A stretch of DNA of 33,718 nt, taken from assembly GCA_017404795.1 (NCBI GenBank), contig JAFRBR010000019.1:1-33718 (forward strand). Direction: 5' to 3'. Position 1 is the first letter of the stretch. Each line of letters starts with the position of its first letter. The translations under genes were made by a program, and so were the position numbers. Shown here in pieces: positions 23,701 through 30,254 of this stretch. This DNA is from Candidatus Saccharimonadota bacterium. GTDB taxonomy: Bacteria > Patescibacteriota > Saccharimonadia > Saccharimonadales > Saccharimonadaceae. A model generated the notes under the pieces. It was not told the origin of the DNA. It searched no databases and was given only the letters and a program-made list of their open reading frames with translations.

Positions 23701-23817
23701 ATTATCAATGGGGCGATTTTCAACGGATTGTTCAAAAATTTTATTCTTTTTCCACCACTCAGCGATGGCCTTTTCGTATTCAACGGCTTTGCGCCGCTCT
23801 CCAGCTCTATATTTCAT
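20713..23817 (-). CDS. ileS: Isoleucyl-tRNA synthetase with two in-frame inserts
   Basis: IleRS charges tRNA-Ile and edits misactivated valine. The 1034-aa protein is of the eukaryote-like type 2: PPFLTGLPHHGHLLG holds the HIGH-type motif HHGH (55-58) and KMSKS is at 646-650. The editing domain (~200-420) and anticodon-binding domain (~750-900) are present. Two nearly identical 27-residue inserts, each starting RGLSEVTTENE and ending DPSRGR, interrupt it at ~220-258 (before LLAWTTTPWTL of the editing domain) and ~721-759 (before LDIWIISRI). They come from B repeats. The ATG lies 7 nt after an extended -10, so the mRNA is leaderless. Loss of motifs is not seen, so the enzyme is probably active. 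Confidence 0.96.
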   Translation of the reverse strand: MKYRAGERRKAVEYEKAIAEWWKKNKIFEQSVENRPIDNSYVFYDGPPFLTGLPHHGHLLGSTIKDVVGRYQTMNGKRVERVWGWDCHGLPAENYVEKQLGITDRRDIGTKWSLEDYILTAKKSMEEISDEWEHTITRIGRWVEFKGAYRTMDKNFMESVWWAFKKLYDAGLIYEGRKVLMYDTKFATPVSKAEVTMDNDAYQTVTDPSVYVKFWLQIEESENVSIRGLSEVTTENEDASPVTTGASDPSRGRNIFDSSVCLLAWTTTPWTLMANRALAVNSDMDYGIYDVDGEKFILAVKRAETLFPDQKPEQTFKGHELAGLKYESLDGTECQVFTADFVGEEEGTGIVHIAPAYGEDDYQLYLDHQDEISFVDTLDENGYYTEEYAKKLYALGMRDTDDAGIQIWAANKFIAKCLEEQGIIYKIEYIQHEYPFNPRSNERVMYRAFPSWFFNIQGQKPLMLEQNEHINWFPGYLKHGRFANNIEVAPDWNLSRDRFWATAMPVWKGDKGTVKVVGSYKELKDLSGIELDDYHRPWIDEVEFDIDGEHFTRIEKVLDCWFESGSMPFAQLHYPFENKQKFEMGYPADFIVEYVGQVRAWFYYVHAINTALAEIGAFGDKAKKGHKNAFKNVITTGTIAGNDGRKMSKSIGNFTDPNILMDQFSADALRLLLLSSPVCAGEDFALLDKDVSDTHRKLAMIWNVYDFFTTYAEVENIDSEELQNTSFRGLSEVTTENEGASPVTTGASDPSRGRSVLSSHLNPLDIWIISRIYQLRNNITEGMNEYNLPKALSSVIPFIEDLSNWFVRRSRRRFSKNDDEQDKLQAFATLHYVLIYLSKLLAPFTPFLSEELYQKMTGQTESVHLLDWPAAGEINTEILDNMQRTRQIITDALALRMQKSDTEDQIKIRQPLSKLTYDGDKLDSFYEQIIADEVNVKQVENANKFTLDKTLTAELKREGQARELIRAIQSARKHAGLRQDDQIKLSLSIDPPEGYTDLIKSETNTNELTKNQNYSHDEIAKLNGDNITISLEKL
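21542..21657. repeat. In-frame palindromic element B1 in ileS
   Basis: The left arm GAGCTCAAAACACTTC (21542-21557, 16 nt) and right arm GAAGTGTTTTGGAGCTC (21641-21657, 17 nt) are inverted copies apart from one extra G in the right arm. The 83-nt core (21558-21640) matches the B2 core except for about 4 bases. Core plus left arm is 99 nt, 33 codons, so the ileS frame is kept. Read on the ileS strand, the core gives RGLSEVTTENEGASPVTTG and the following SDPSRGR. Confidence 0.9.
23045..23160. repeat. In-frame palindromic element B2 in ileS
   Basis: The left arm GAATCGAAAATGTTTC (23045-23060, 16 nt) and right arm GAAACATTTTCCGATTC (23144-23160, 17 nt) are inverted copies with one extra C in the right arm, at the same place as the bulge in B1. 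The arms share no sequence with B1 arms, yet total length (116 nt) and core length (83 nt) are identical. The core encodes the same peptide as B1 with one D/G change. Confidence 0.9.
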
Positions 23818-23824
23818 GTTTTCT

Positions 23825-23833
23825 ATTATATCA
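23825..23833 (-). promoter_or_regulatory. Extended -10 promoter of ileS, leaderless
   Basis: Minus-strand TGA-TATAAT ends 7 nt before the ATG at 23817. No T-box leader is possible. Confidence 0.75.
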
Positions 23834-23847
23834 TAGATGATGAATAA

Positions 23848-24456
23848 TTATCTTCTAATAGGGGCGAGTCTTTGTTTCATGGTGGTAGTGAGGTAGACGA
23901 TGTCTTTAAGGATGCGGTTAATTTCGTGTTCGGAGAAATCATTATCGTTCCAGTCTTCTACAATGCCGGCGACTTCTTTGGCGTAGATCTTGAAAAGACG
24001 GTCTGAGTTTTTGGGTAAGTGACAATTGATGGCAATTAGATCCTTGACTGCTAATACCATGTTTTCTACTACTCGGTCGCCGCTGTATTTGAAAAGGATT
24101 TTGAAAACTCGTTTGTAACGAAGGACAAAAAAGAGAATTTTGAGGTAAATACTTTCTATGGTAGCATCTCGACGTCGTTTGAGAGTGCTACTTACTTCTT
24201 GTTTGAACACGATTGTAATGTCATGCTCATAATCTGGGATGATTCCTGGTATGGCTCGATGATGGCGATATAAAGTAGAGCGCGAGATTCGCGCTCTTTT
24301 GGTTAATTCGGTAGTGCTAGGCATTTTTTTGGCTTTGAGTAATACTTCTAGGATTGCTTCCTCGGTCTTGCGGTAGCGTTTGTCTCGCATGCCCCTGTAT
24401 GATGGTTGTTTGCGATAATACGATTTTGTTTTTGGTTTTGTTTTTGTTTTGGCCAT
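23848..24456 (-). CDS. TetR-like transcriptional regulator
   Basis: This 202-aa protein has a very basic N-terminal extension (AKTKTKPKTKSYYRKQPSYR) and then a TetR-type helix-turn-helix at ~28-75: a helix IEEAILEVLL-like, TTELTKRARISRSTLYRHHR as turn and recognition helix. The remainder is helical (ESIYLKILFFVLRYKRVFKI, LFKIYAKEVAGIVEDW), as in TetR ligand/dimer domains, though no ligand can be inferred. AAGGAAAG lies about 6 nt before ATG 24456. It diverges from the ygjV-like gene by 139 nt, so it could regulate that gene or itself; no clear operator palindrome was seen. Confidence 0.75.
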   Translation of the reverse strand: MAKTKTKPKTKSYYRKQPSYRGMRDKRYRKTEEAILEVLLKAKKMPSTTELTKRARISRSTLYRHHRAIPGIIPDYEHDITIVFKQEVSSTLKRRRDATIESIYLKILFFVLRYKRVFKILFKYSGDRVVENMVLAVKDLIAINCHLPKNSDRLFKIYAKEVAGIVEDWNDNDFSEHEINRILKDIVYLTTTMKQRLAPIRR

Positions 24457-24492
24457 GAATCTTTCCTTTTTTAAGGTTAATACGCTACATTA

Positions 24493-24522
24493 ATTGTATC
24501 ACGGGGGTAAATTGCTTGGCAA
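24493..24522 (-). promoter_or_regulatory. Promoter of the TetR-like gene
   Basis: Minus-strand TTGCCA (24522-24517), an 18-nt spacer and TACAAT (24498-24493) with an extended TGA. Confidence 0.6.
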
Positions 24523-24580
24523 ATTTTGCGTGGAAACTAGGACTTTTGACGCTTCTGGCGTTTTTGGAAAAATCCTCTTG

Positions 24581-24589
24581 TGCTAAAAT
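24581..24589 (+). promoter_or_regulatory. Extended -10 promoter, leaderless
   Basis: TGC-TAAAAT ends 6 nt before the ATG at 24596. Confidence 0.6.
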
Positions 24590-24595
24590 ATAGAT

Positions 24596-25150
24596 ATGAC
24601 ATTTGAATTGTTTGGACAAGAATTTGGCGTTTTCTATTTAATCTCACAGATTTTTGCTTTGGCGGCGTTGATATTAAGCCTTTGTGCTTATCAGAAAAAG
24701 AAAAAAGTGCAAATCCTCAATTATACTGTGGTTTCCGCAATTTGTAGTGTGTTGCATTATCTGTTTTTGGAGGCTTGGTCTGGGGTAGCTACTAAGGGCG
24801 TGGGAGTAATTCGGAATATTTTTGCGGCATACGAAACGCATAATCACAAGGTTTCCAAATTGGCTCCGTTTATTTTTGTGCTGTTTTATATAGTGATGGG
24901 GTTTTTAACTTACCAGTCGCCAGCCTCGTTATTACCGGTTTTGGCTGCCAGTATTTATACTCTAGGTATTTACTTTTTAGATGCTAGGCGACTACGCTAT
25001 ATTGCGGTGCTGACTTCTGGGCTATGGCTAGTGTATGGGATCATAGTATTTTCTATCATGGGGGCGGTGGCGGAGACGATTTTTATCGTTAATGACTTGG
25101 TGGCAATTTACCGCTACCGCAGAAAGCCTCGGTACAGAAACGGTAAGTAA
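24596..25150 (+). CDS. YgjV-family inner membrane protein
   Basis: This 184-aa protein has about six membrane helices. The pattern matches the YgjV family (Imp-YgjV, PF10688): an N-terminal ISQIFALAALILSLCAYQ, then KKKKVQILNYTVVSAICSVL, an RNIFAAY motif and the paired 'SxLxxLxxxxYxLGIY...RLRYIAVLTSGLWLVYGI' layout of the C-terminal half. Function of the family is unknown; the fold resembles SWEET/PQ-loop-type small carriers. The gene is monocistronic, read from a predicted leaderless mRNA, and ends 5 nt before the convergent mscS stop. Confidence 0.8.
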   Translation: MTFELFGQEFGVFYLISQIFALAALILSLCAYQKKKKVQILNYTVVSAICSVLHYLFLEAWSGVATKGVGVIRNIFAAYETHNHKVSKLAPFIFVLFYIVMGFLTYQSPASLLPVLAASIYTLGIYFLDARRLRYIAVLTSGLWLVYGIIVFSIMGAVAETIFIVNDLVAIYRYRRKPRYRNGK

Positions 25151-25155
25151 TAAGG

Positions 25156-25956
25156 TTATTTCTTGGTGTGGAGGTCGAGTTGATTGTAGGGGATGGAGAG
25201 CTTGTGGTCTTCGAGGGTAGTGATGATGATATGGAGACAGTCGCGGCGCATCTGAGGCTTGTTGGCGGGGTCGCAAGTGATGACGATTTGGTAGTCGAGA
25301 GAAGAAGGGCTGATTTGGTTAATTCCCTGATAGTCGGCGCTAGTAATGCCGGAGTGGCGGCGGAGTTTTTTGATGATATCGTCCATGGCTTCCTCGGCCT
25401 TGGCGACTTTGAGCTCGTAGGGTAAAGGTATGGGGATATAGACATAGCCGGGGTCGATTTCGACTTTGTCGATGTTGCGGTTGGCAATGGAGACAATGTT
25501 GTTGGTGTTGATATCTTGAATCTTGGTAGTGAGTAGGCTGACAGAGGTGACAGGGCCAATGTTGTCACCAAATTTGATGACGTCGCCGATTTCGTAGTAA
25601 CCGTCAGAGATAATGACAAAACCGCGAATAATGTCTTTCAAAGAATCTTGCAAAGCAAAACCGATAACAATGCTGGCAATACCGACGCCGGCCAGCATGG
25701 AGGTAACGTTGACTCCGTATATTTGTAGAACCATGAGGACAGTAATAACACCGAGAGTGCCAGCGACGATACTCTTGAACATGCGAATAATGGTTTTGTT
25801 TTTCTTGCTGCTAAGAATCTTGGAAGCTTTCTTTTCTTTGTTGGTGAGAATCTTGGTAGTAATACGGTAAATCAGAAGGCTTAGAGCGACAACAATAATA
25901 GACCAGAACAGGCGTTGGATCCAGACGTTTTTGACTAAGCTTTCGATAAAATCCAT
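25156..25956 (-). CDS. mscS: Small-conductance mechanosensitive channel (MscS family)
   Basis: MscS channels open under membrane tension and release solutes during osmotic downshock. The 266-aa protein has N-terminal helices (~15-33, 64-85) and the pore helix TM3 in SMLAGVGIASIVIGFALQDS, followed by the LKDIIRGFVIISDGYYEIGD signature (beta domain). The cytoplasmic alpha/beta domain follows. Length is close to E. coli MscS (286). ATG at 25956 lies 6 nt after an extended -10, which itself sits in the 3' end of the upstream gene. Confidence 0.93.
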   Translation of the reverse strand: MDFIESLVKNVWIQRLFWSIIVVALSLLIYRITTKILTNKEKKASKILSSKKNKTIIRMFKSIVAGTLGVITVLMVLQIYGVNVTSMLAGVGIASIVIGFALQDSLKDIIRGFVIISDGYYEIGDVIKFGDNIGPVTSVSLLTTKIQDINTNNIVSIANRNIDKVEIDPGYVYIPIPLPYELKVAKAEEAMDDIIKKLRRHSGITSADYQGINQISPSSLDYQIVITCDPANKPQMRRDCLHIIITTLEDHKLSIPYNQLDLHTKK

Positions 25957-25962
25957 GTGCTT

Positions 25963-25971
25963 ATTATATCA
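25963..25971 (-). promoter_or_regulatory. Extended -10 promoter of mscS, leaderless
   Basis: Minus-strand TGA-TATAAT ends 6 nt before ATG 25956 and overlaps the stop codon of the upstream gene. Confidence 0.7.
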
Positions 25972-26218
25972 CATAATATAAAACTTCGTTGATGAGCGGG
26001 AGGCTTTTGCCGCGCCAGAGAGCGCGAACGTCTCCCTGCTCGCCGATGGCCAGGATGGTAGGGTACTCGACAATATCATAAGCTTCGCAGAAACTCGGGT
26101 TTTCGTCGGGGTTCATGGTTTCTATTTCTCGACCAGTCTGGCGACGGAAGTTTTCGAGCCACTCGTCTACAGAACGAGTGTAATCTTGGTTGTCACGGTA
26201 GACGCAAATTACTCTCAT
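25964..26218 (-). CDS. Thioredoxin-fold protein without CxxC
   Basis: This 84-aa protein matches thioredoxin in its strand order and in the cis-proline loop (CEAYDIVEYPTILAIGEQG). The active-site CxxC is absent: the matching place reads RDNQDYTRSVDEW and the only cysteines are at ~5 and ~44. It should not act as a classic dithiol reductase; a binding or single-Cys role is possible. The start ATG overlaps the nrdR stop (ATGA), so the two are translationally coupled and share the ftsZ-nrdR transcript. It could be linked to ribonucleotide reductase redox, but this is inference. Confidence 0.7.
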   Translation of the reverse strand: MRVICVYRDNQDYTRSVDEWLENFRRQTGREIETMNPDENPSFCEAYDIVEYPTILAIGEQGDVRALWRGKSLPLINEVLYYVI

Positions 26219-26664
26219 TTTTTACGTTTTTGCTCTTTTAAAATGTTTTCGAAATCTTCCAGGGTCTTGAATTCGCGGAAAACAGAGGCGAAACGGACAT
26301 AAGCGACTTCGTTGACCTCAGCTAGGACATCTAGAACGGCTTCGCCAATTTGGCGGCTAGTGATTTCGTCGGTATTATAACTATAGAGAATATCTGAGGC
26401 ACGGTTGACTACTTCTTCGACCTCGAGCTCGGAATTAAAGAATTTGCCGACGCTACGACGGACGGCGAGAAGGAGTTTGTCGCGATCGAAAATCTCTTTG
26501 TTGCCACTGCGCTTAGTGACGGTGAGTGGTGGCATTTCAATCCGTTCATAAGTGGTAAAACGGTGGCCATCAGATGATTCACGACGCCGACGAATCATGG
26601 TGCCGTCGACAGTTTCGCGGCTTTCTAGAACTTTGCTGTCTCCGATTCTAAATTGGCGTTCCAC
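26215..26664 (-). CDS. nrdR: NrdR-type repressor lacking zinc-ribbon cysteines
   Basis: NrdR represses ribonucleotide reductase genes when bound to (d)ATP. In this 149-aa protein the N-terminal frame is clearly NrdR (DSKVLESRETVDGTMIRRRR, then HRFTTYERIEMPPLTVTKR) and the ATP-cone (~45-135, RSGNKEIFDRDKLLLAVRRS, ending EVAYVRFASVFREFKTLEDF) is complete. But the four zinc-binding cysteines are gone: the CPxC position reads RQFR and the second pair reads SSDG. GTG at 26664 has AGGAG 8 nt upstream, and no frame upstream restores a CPxC. It follows ftsZ by 15 nt in one operon. Confidence 0.92.
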   Translation of the reverse strand: MERQFRIGDSKVLESRETVDGTMIRRRRESSDGHRFTTYERIEMPPLTVTKRSGNKEIFDRDKLLLAVRRSVGKFFNSELEVEEVVNRASDILYSYNTDEITSRQIGEAVLDVLAEVNEVAYVRFASVFREFKTLEDFENILKEQKRKK

Positions 26665-26679
26665 CCGCGTATCTCCTGA

Positions 26680-27837
26680 TTATTTCTTCTTTTTCTTAAG
26701 ACGCTCGCGAAGAGAGGGGGGGATGTCCATGTCGTCGTCGTTTTCGTGGGCTGGCTCCTCTGGAGTGGGCTCACTCTTGATGGAATCCCACATGTTGGAC
26801 TTATTATCAAGAGCGAAATCTTTGGGCTCGGAAGAGGGCTTTTCGTCTTTAATTGGCTCGGGCTCTGACTGAGCGTAATTGTCGTTGTAATAATCGGAGT
26901 CGAAACCGGTAGCGACGACGGTAACGACAATTTCGTCTTCTAATTCTGGACGGATAGAAGCACCGAAGATGATGTTGGCGTCTGGTGAAACGGCACCGGT
27001 GATGACCTCGGCGGCTTCTTGGACTTCGCTCATGGACATGTCGTAACCACCAGCTACAGAGAAGAGCACGCCACGGGCGCCTTCGATTTTGACCTCAATT
27101 AATGGTGACTCTACGGCTTGCTGAGCAGCAATAACGGCGCGATTCTCACCAGAGGCGCGGCCAATACCCATGAGGGCGGAGCCGGCGTTTTTCATGATGG
27201 ATTTGACATCGGCGAAGTCTAGGTTGATTAAAGAATGCTCGGTGATAAGCTCGGAAATGCCCTGAACGCCTTGGCGTAAGACATCGTCGGCGATTTTGAA
27301 AGTCTCTAAGAGCGGGGTGCGGGGGTCGATGGTCTGGAGTAAGCGGTCGTTCGGAATGGTGATAAGGGCATCAACTTGACGGGCGAGTTTGTCGATGGCG
27401 ACATCGGCGTTGGCTCGGCGGCGAGCGCCTTCAAAAGTGAAGGGCTTAGTGGCTACACCTACGGTTAGAATATCTTTGTTTCGAGCCTCTTCAGCAACGA
27501 TGGGGCCGGCACCCGAACCGGTACCACCACCAGCACCGAGGGTGATGAAGGCCATGTCGGCACCCTCTAGAGCCTTGGCGATTGCTTCCCTGCCTTCTTC
27601 GGCGGCTTCGCGGCCTTTTTCTGGATCGCCACCGGCACCGAGACCTTTACCAATATGAACCTTGGTGTCGGCTGGTGAATGGTGCAAGGCCTGTGCATCA
27701 GTGTTGATAGCCACAAATTCAACGCCAGAAAGACCCACTTCTTTCATACGTTCAACTGCGGAACCACCTGCGCCACCTACACCCACAACTTTAATACTAG
27801 CTTTACTTTCCACCTCTGTTGGTTTGACTTCTGGCAT
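26680..27837 (-). CDS. ftsZ: Cell division GTPase FtsZ
   Basis: FtsZ polymerises into the division ring. From ATG 27837 (MPEVKPTEVESKASIKVVGV) the protein is 385 aa with the nucleotide-binding VGGAGGSAV (~20-28) and the tubulin signature GAGGGTGSGAGP at 101-112. NTDAQAL and the T7-loop region with NLDFADVK follow. A linker rich in Glu, Pro and Asp (~315-370) leads to the C-terminal peptide DIPPSLRERLKKKKK, the variant of the FtsA/SepF/ZipA-binding tail. GAGG lies 9 nt before the ATG; a 21-codon longer frame covers the promoter and is not used. It is the first gene of ftsZ-nrdR-thioredoxin-like. Confidence 0.97.
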   Translation of the reverse strand: MPEVKPTEVESKASIKVVGVGGAGGSAVERMKEVGLSGVEFVAINTDAQALHHSPADTKVHIGKGLGAGGDPEKGREAAEEGREAIAKALEGADMAFITLGAGGGTGSGAGPIVAEEARNKDILTVGVATKPFTFEGARRRANADVAIDKLARQVDALITIPNDRLLQTIDPRTPLLETFKIADDVLRQGVQGISELITEHSLINLDFADVKSIMKNAGSALMGIGRASGENRAVIAAQQAVESPLIEVKIEGARGVLFSVAGGYDMSMSEVQEAAEVITGAVSPDANIIFGASIRPELEDEIVVTVVATGFDSDYYNDNYAQSEPEPIKDEKPSSEPKDFALDNKSNMWDSIKSEPTPEEPAHENDDDMDIPPSLRERLKKKKK

Positions 27838-27871
27838 AATTTTACCTCGCTTTAAATGTATAATTAATGAT

Positions 27872-27900
27872 AGTATACACCTTTTACTCTCTAAAATCAA
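27872..27900 (-). promoter_or_regulatory. Promoter of the ftsZ operon
   Basis: Minus-strand TTGATT (27900-27895), a 17-nt spacer and TATACT (27877-27872), giving a leader of about 28 nt. Confidence 0.65.
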
Positions 27901-27906
27901 GGGGCT

Positions 27907-28608
27907 TTATTCGGCGTTGGCGTAGACATTGGTGACATCGTCTAAATCGTCGATGGCTGAAAGGAGTTTTTCGAGCTTTTCGGCACTTTCGCCTTCTACT
28001 GGGATATAGTTGGTTGGGACATATTGGAGCTCGGCAGAAGTGATGGTAAGGCCGGCTTCCTTGAGACTGTTTCTGACTTTCATCAAATCAGAAGCTGGAG
28101 TGATGATTTCGATGCCGTCGTCTTCCTCGCTGGCGTCTTCGGCGCCAGCCTCTAAGGCAGCCATTAAGGCATCCTCGCCTTTTTCGCTGATGACGATGAC
28201 GCCTTTACGCTCAAACTGGAACATGACGGAGCCGGGGTCGGCCATGCGACCACCGTTTTTATCGAGAGTATGGCGAACTTCGGGCATGGTGCGGTTTTTA
28301 TTATCGGTAGCTACTTCAATCACAATGCCTACGCCACCAGGACCGTAAGCCTCGTAGGTTTCTTCAATTAGCGCAGCTGAAGATTTATCGGCAGCGCGAG
28401 CGATAGCGCGCTCGATGTTGGCCTTGGGCATGTTGGCATGGCGAGCTTTGTCGAGTACCATGGCGAGGCTAGGATTCATAGAAGGGTCTGTTCCCTGGCG
28501 TGCGGCAATAGCGATTTGATTACCGATTTTAGTAAAAAGTGCACCACGTTTGGCGTCTACGACGGCTTTTTGGCGCTTGGTGGTGGCCCATTTGCTGTGT
28601 CCTGACAT
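27907..28608 (-). CDS. yebC: YebC/PmpR-family translation or transcription factor
   Basis: This 233-aa protein has the family start MSGHSKWATTKRQKAVVDAK and the conserved NPSLAMVLDKARHANMPKAN and YEAYGPGGVGIVIEVATDNK motifs, followed by the acidic C-terminal domains. YebC proteins are DNA-binding regulators in some bacteria, and members of the family relieve ribosome stalling at proline stretches; which applies here is unknown. GGGAG lies about 8 nt before the ATG. The first 52 nt overlap the end of comEC in another frame, and a promoter lies inside comEC. Confidence 0.93.
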   Translation of the reverse strand: MSGHSKWATTKRQKAVVDAKRGALFTKIGNQIAIAARQGTDPSMNPSLAMVLDKARHANMPKANIERAIARAADKSSAALIEETYEAYGPGGVGIVIEVATDNKNRTMPEVRHTLDKNGGRMADPGSVMFQFERKGVIVISEKGEDALMAALEAGAEDASEEDDGIEIITPASDLMKVRNSLKEAGLTITSAELQYVPTNYIPVEGESAEKLEKLLSAIDDLDDVTNVYANAE

Positions 28609-30095
28609 ATTTTCTCCCTATTTATTTGATGTTCTATTTGCTTTGATTTTAGCATTTTTTGGCGAATAAGTCCAACTAACAGAGGTATGAAAATGATTAT
28701 GTAAATGAGAAAAACTTGAGGTTGATAGGGGTCGATGGCGACAAGGAAGAATTTAGCTGCGGCGAAAAAATTGACGGTGGCGATGTGGAAATCGAGAAGT
28801 TTGGTGGTGAGAAAAGAGATGGCGGTGTTGATTAGGGGAATGTTGGCAAAGGCGCCAGTGAGAAAAGTGAGTCCCATGGCGATGGGGAGAGTGGGAAGAA
28901 TCAAGAGGTTGGCGATGACGGAAATGAGGGATACGGCACCAAAATAATAGAGTATGATAGGGAGAGTCATAAGAGTGGCAGAGATAGTGGTGAGGATGAT
29001 GCTGGCGATGAATTTGGGTTGGCGATCGCCGTAGAAGAATTGAGCTAGCTTGGGGCCGAGAATCATGATACCAGTAAAGCTAGCGAAAGAAAGGAGCCAA
29101 CCAAGATTGATAATATAGGTAGGGTTGGCAACTAAAGTGATGGCGGCAACAATTAGAATGAGACGCCAAGGGGTAAACTTGCGACCAACGTACCAAGCCA
29201 AAAGAGCAAGAATAGACATGATGCCGGCTCGCATGATTGAGGGAGTAAAGCCGACCATGGCCATAAAGAGTAGAATAAAAAGGCATGAGAAGAGGAGGCC
29301 AGAAAATCTGGAAAGTTTACCGAATATTTTGCGAGCGACTTCAACCAGAATAGAGAGATGGGCGCCAGAGGCAACAACGATGTGGACTAAGCCGACAGTT
29401 CTGAGGTTGTCGTTTAAATCGTCGGGGAGGCCCGTCTTCATGCCCAGAAGATAAGAAAGGCCAAGGCTGTTCTCAGGCTCGTTTAGTTGACTGGCGATGC
29501 GGTCAGCAAACCAGTTGCGGAGGTTTAAGACCCAGTCACCAGGGTCGGGGTGGGCGATTTTTTGAATGGTTGGCTTATAGAGATAACCAGAATAGGTGCC
29601 GAAGCCACTTAAGAGCTTGCCTCTTAAGGTGACCTGGTCGGAGCGGTGAATTTGATCGGTAAAGTTTATGGAGACATAGAGGTTGCCGGAGGTTTCGTGA
29701 GCTGGTTCCCCGCCCTCACGACCGAAATTGAGATTTGTGAGTTTAAATTTAGTGATGACTTCGTCGGAATTAGGGTCGCCGTCTATGGTGCCAGTAACGG
29801 TGATAGTTTGGTCGTAAAATTGACGGATGTAGTCTTCGCCCTGTAATTCTATGGTGGAACGGAAAAAAGATATTAGCATGCCGGCGATGAGAGCGATAAT
29901 GAAGAGGGCGCTTTTGGGCTTAAGATAAGCGATGATGAGAAGAATGGTAGTGACTGCTAACCAGAGAGGTGAGGCGAAAAAATTGATGCGAAAAACCAGG
30001 GCAATGATAGTGCCGACGATAATGCCAATGGCAAGTGCCACCACAAAATAGGATTGATGGATAGGGCGGGTGAGAAATCTGGTCATTTTGAGCAT
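28557..30095 (-). CDS. comEC: ComEC/Rec2 DNA-uptake channel, no metallo-beta-lactamase domain
   Basis: ComEC carries single-stranded DNA across the membrane during natural transformation. This 512-aa protein has N-terminal membrane helices, a soluble OB-like part (~95-190) and the Competence domain with GLVHIVVASGAHLSILVEVA (~235-254) and SIMRAGIMSILALLAWYVGR. Further helices reach ~485. The C-terminal metallo-beta-lactamase domain of long ComEC proteins, thought to degrade the non-transported strand, is missing. The charged tail overlaps yebC by 52 nt. ATG at 30095 has no Shine-Dalgarno sequence; an in-frame ATG three codons on is an alternative. Confidence 0.9.
   Translation of the reverse strand: MLKMTRFLTRPIHQSYFVVALAIGIIVGTIIALVFRINFFASPLWLAVTTILLIIAYLKPKSALFIIALIAGMLISFFRSTIELQGEDYIRQFYDQTITVTGTIDGDPNSDEVITKFKLTNLNFGREGGEPAHETSGNLYVSINFTDQIHRSDQVTLRGKLLSGFGTYSGYLYKPTIQKIAHPDPGDWVLNLRNWFADRIASQLNEPENSLGLSYLLGMKTGLPDDLNDNLRTVGLVHIVVASGAHLSILVEVARKIFGKLSRFSGLLFSCLFILLFMAMVGFTPSIMRAGIMSILALLAWYVGRKFTPWRLILIVAAITLVANPTYIINLGWLLSFASFTGIMILGPKLAQFFYGDRQPKFIASIILTTISATLMTLPIILYYFGAVSLISVIANLLILPTLPIAMGLTFLTGAFANIPLINTAISFLTTKLLDFHIATVNFFAAAKFFLVAIDPYQPQVFLIYIIIFIPLLVGLIRQKMLKSKQIEHQINREKICQDTANGPPPSAKKPS
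28646..28675 (-). promoter_or_regulatory. Internal promoter for yebC
   Basis: Minus-strand TTGGAC (28675-28670), an 18-nt spacer and TAAAAT (28651-28646) with an extended TGC, all inside the comEC coding sequence. The leader of about 31 nt contains GGGAG. Confidence 0.55.
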
Positions 30096-30147
30096 GCGAC
30101 AGATGTAGCACAGAGGTGGAGAAAATTCAACCCCCTACCTGTTTTTA

Positions 30148-30156
30148 TGGTATAAT
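30148..30156 (+). promoter_or_regulatory. Extended -10 promoter of tRNA-Arg(CCG)
   Basis: TGG-TATAAT (30148-30156) ends 14 nt before the tRNA 5' end. Confidence 0.65.
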
Positions 30157-30170
30157 ATAGAGAAGGTTGT

Positions 30171-30245
30171 GCGCCCGTAGTTCAACGGATAGAACACTGG
30201 TTTCCGGAACCAGCAATGTCAGTTCGATTCTGGCCGGGCGTACCA
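30171..30245 (+). tRNA. tRNA-Arg (CCG)
   Basis: Acceptor GCGCCCG pairs with CGGGCGT (first pair G-U). The anticodon stem CTGGT/ACCAG encloses TTCCGGA, giving anticodon CCG for CGG. The T arm is GTCAG-TTCGATT-CTGGC, and discriminator A and an encoded CCA follow at 30242-30245. It faces the helicase gene tail to tail. Confidence 0.93.
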
Positions 30246-30254
30246 TTTTTTATT

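Noticed and set aside
20713-23817. T-box control of ileS
   Set aside because: The predicted transcript starts at about the ATG, leaving no leader in which a T-box could form.
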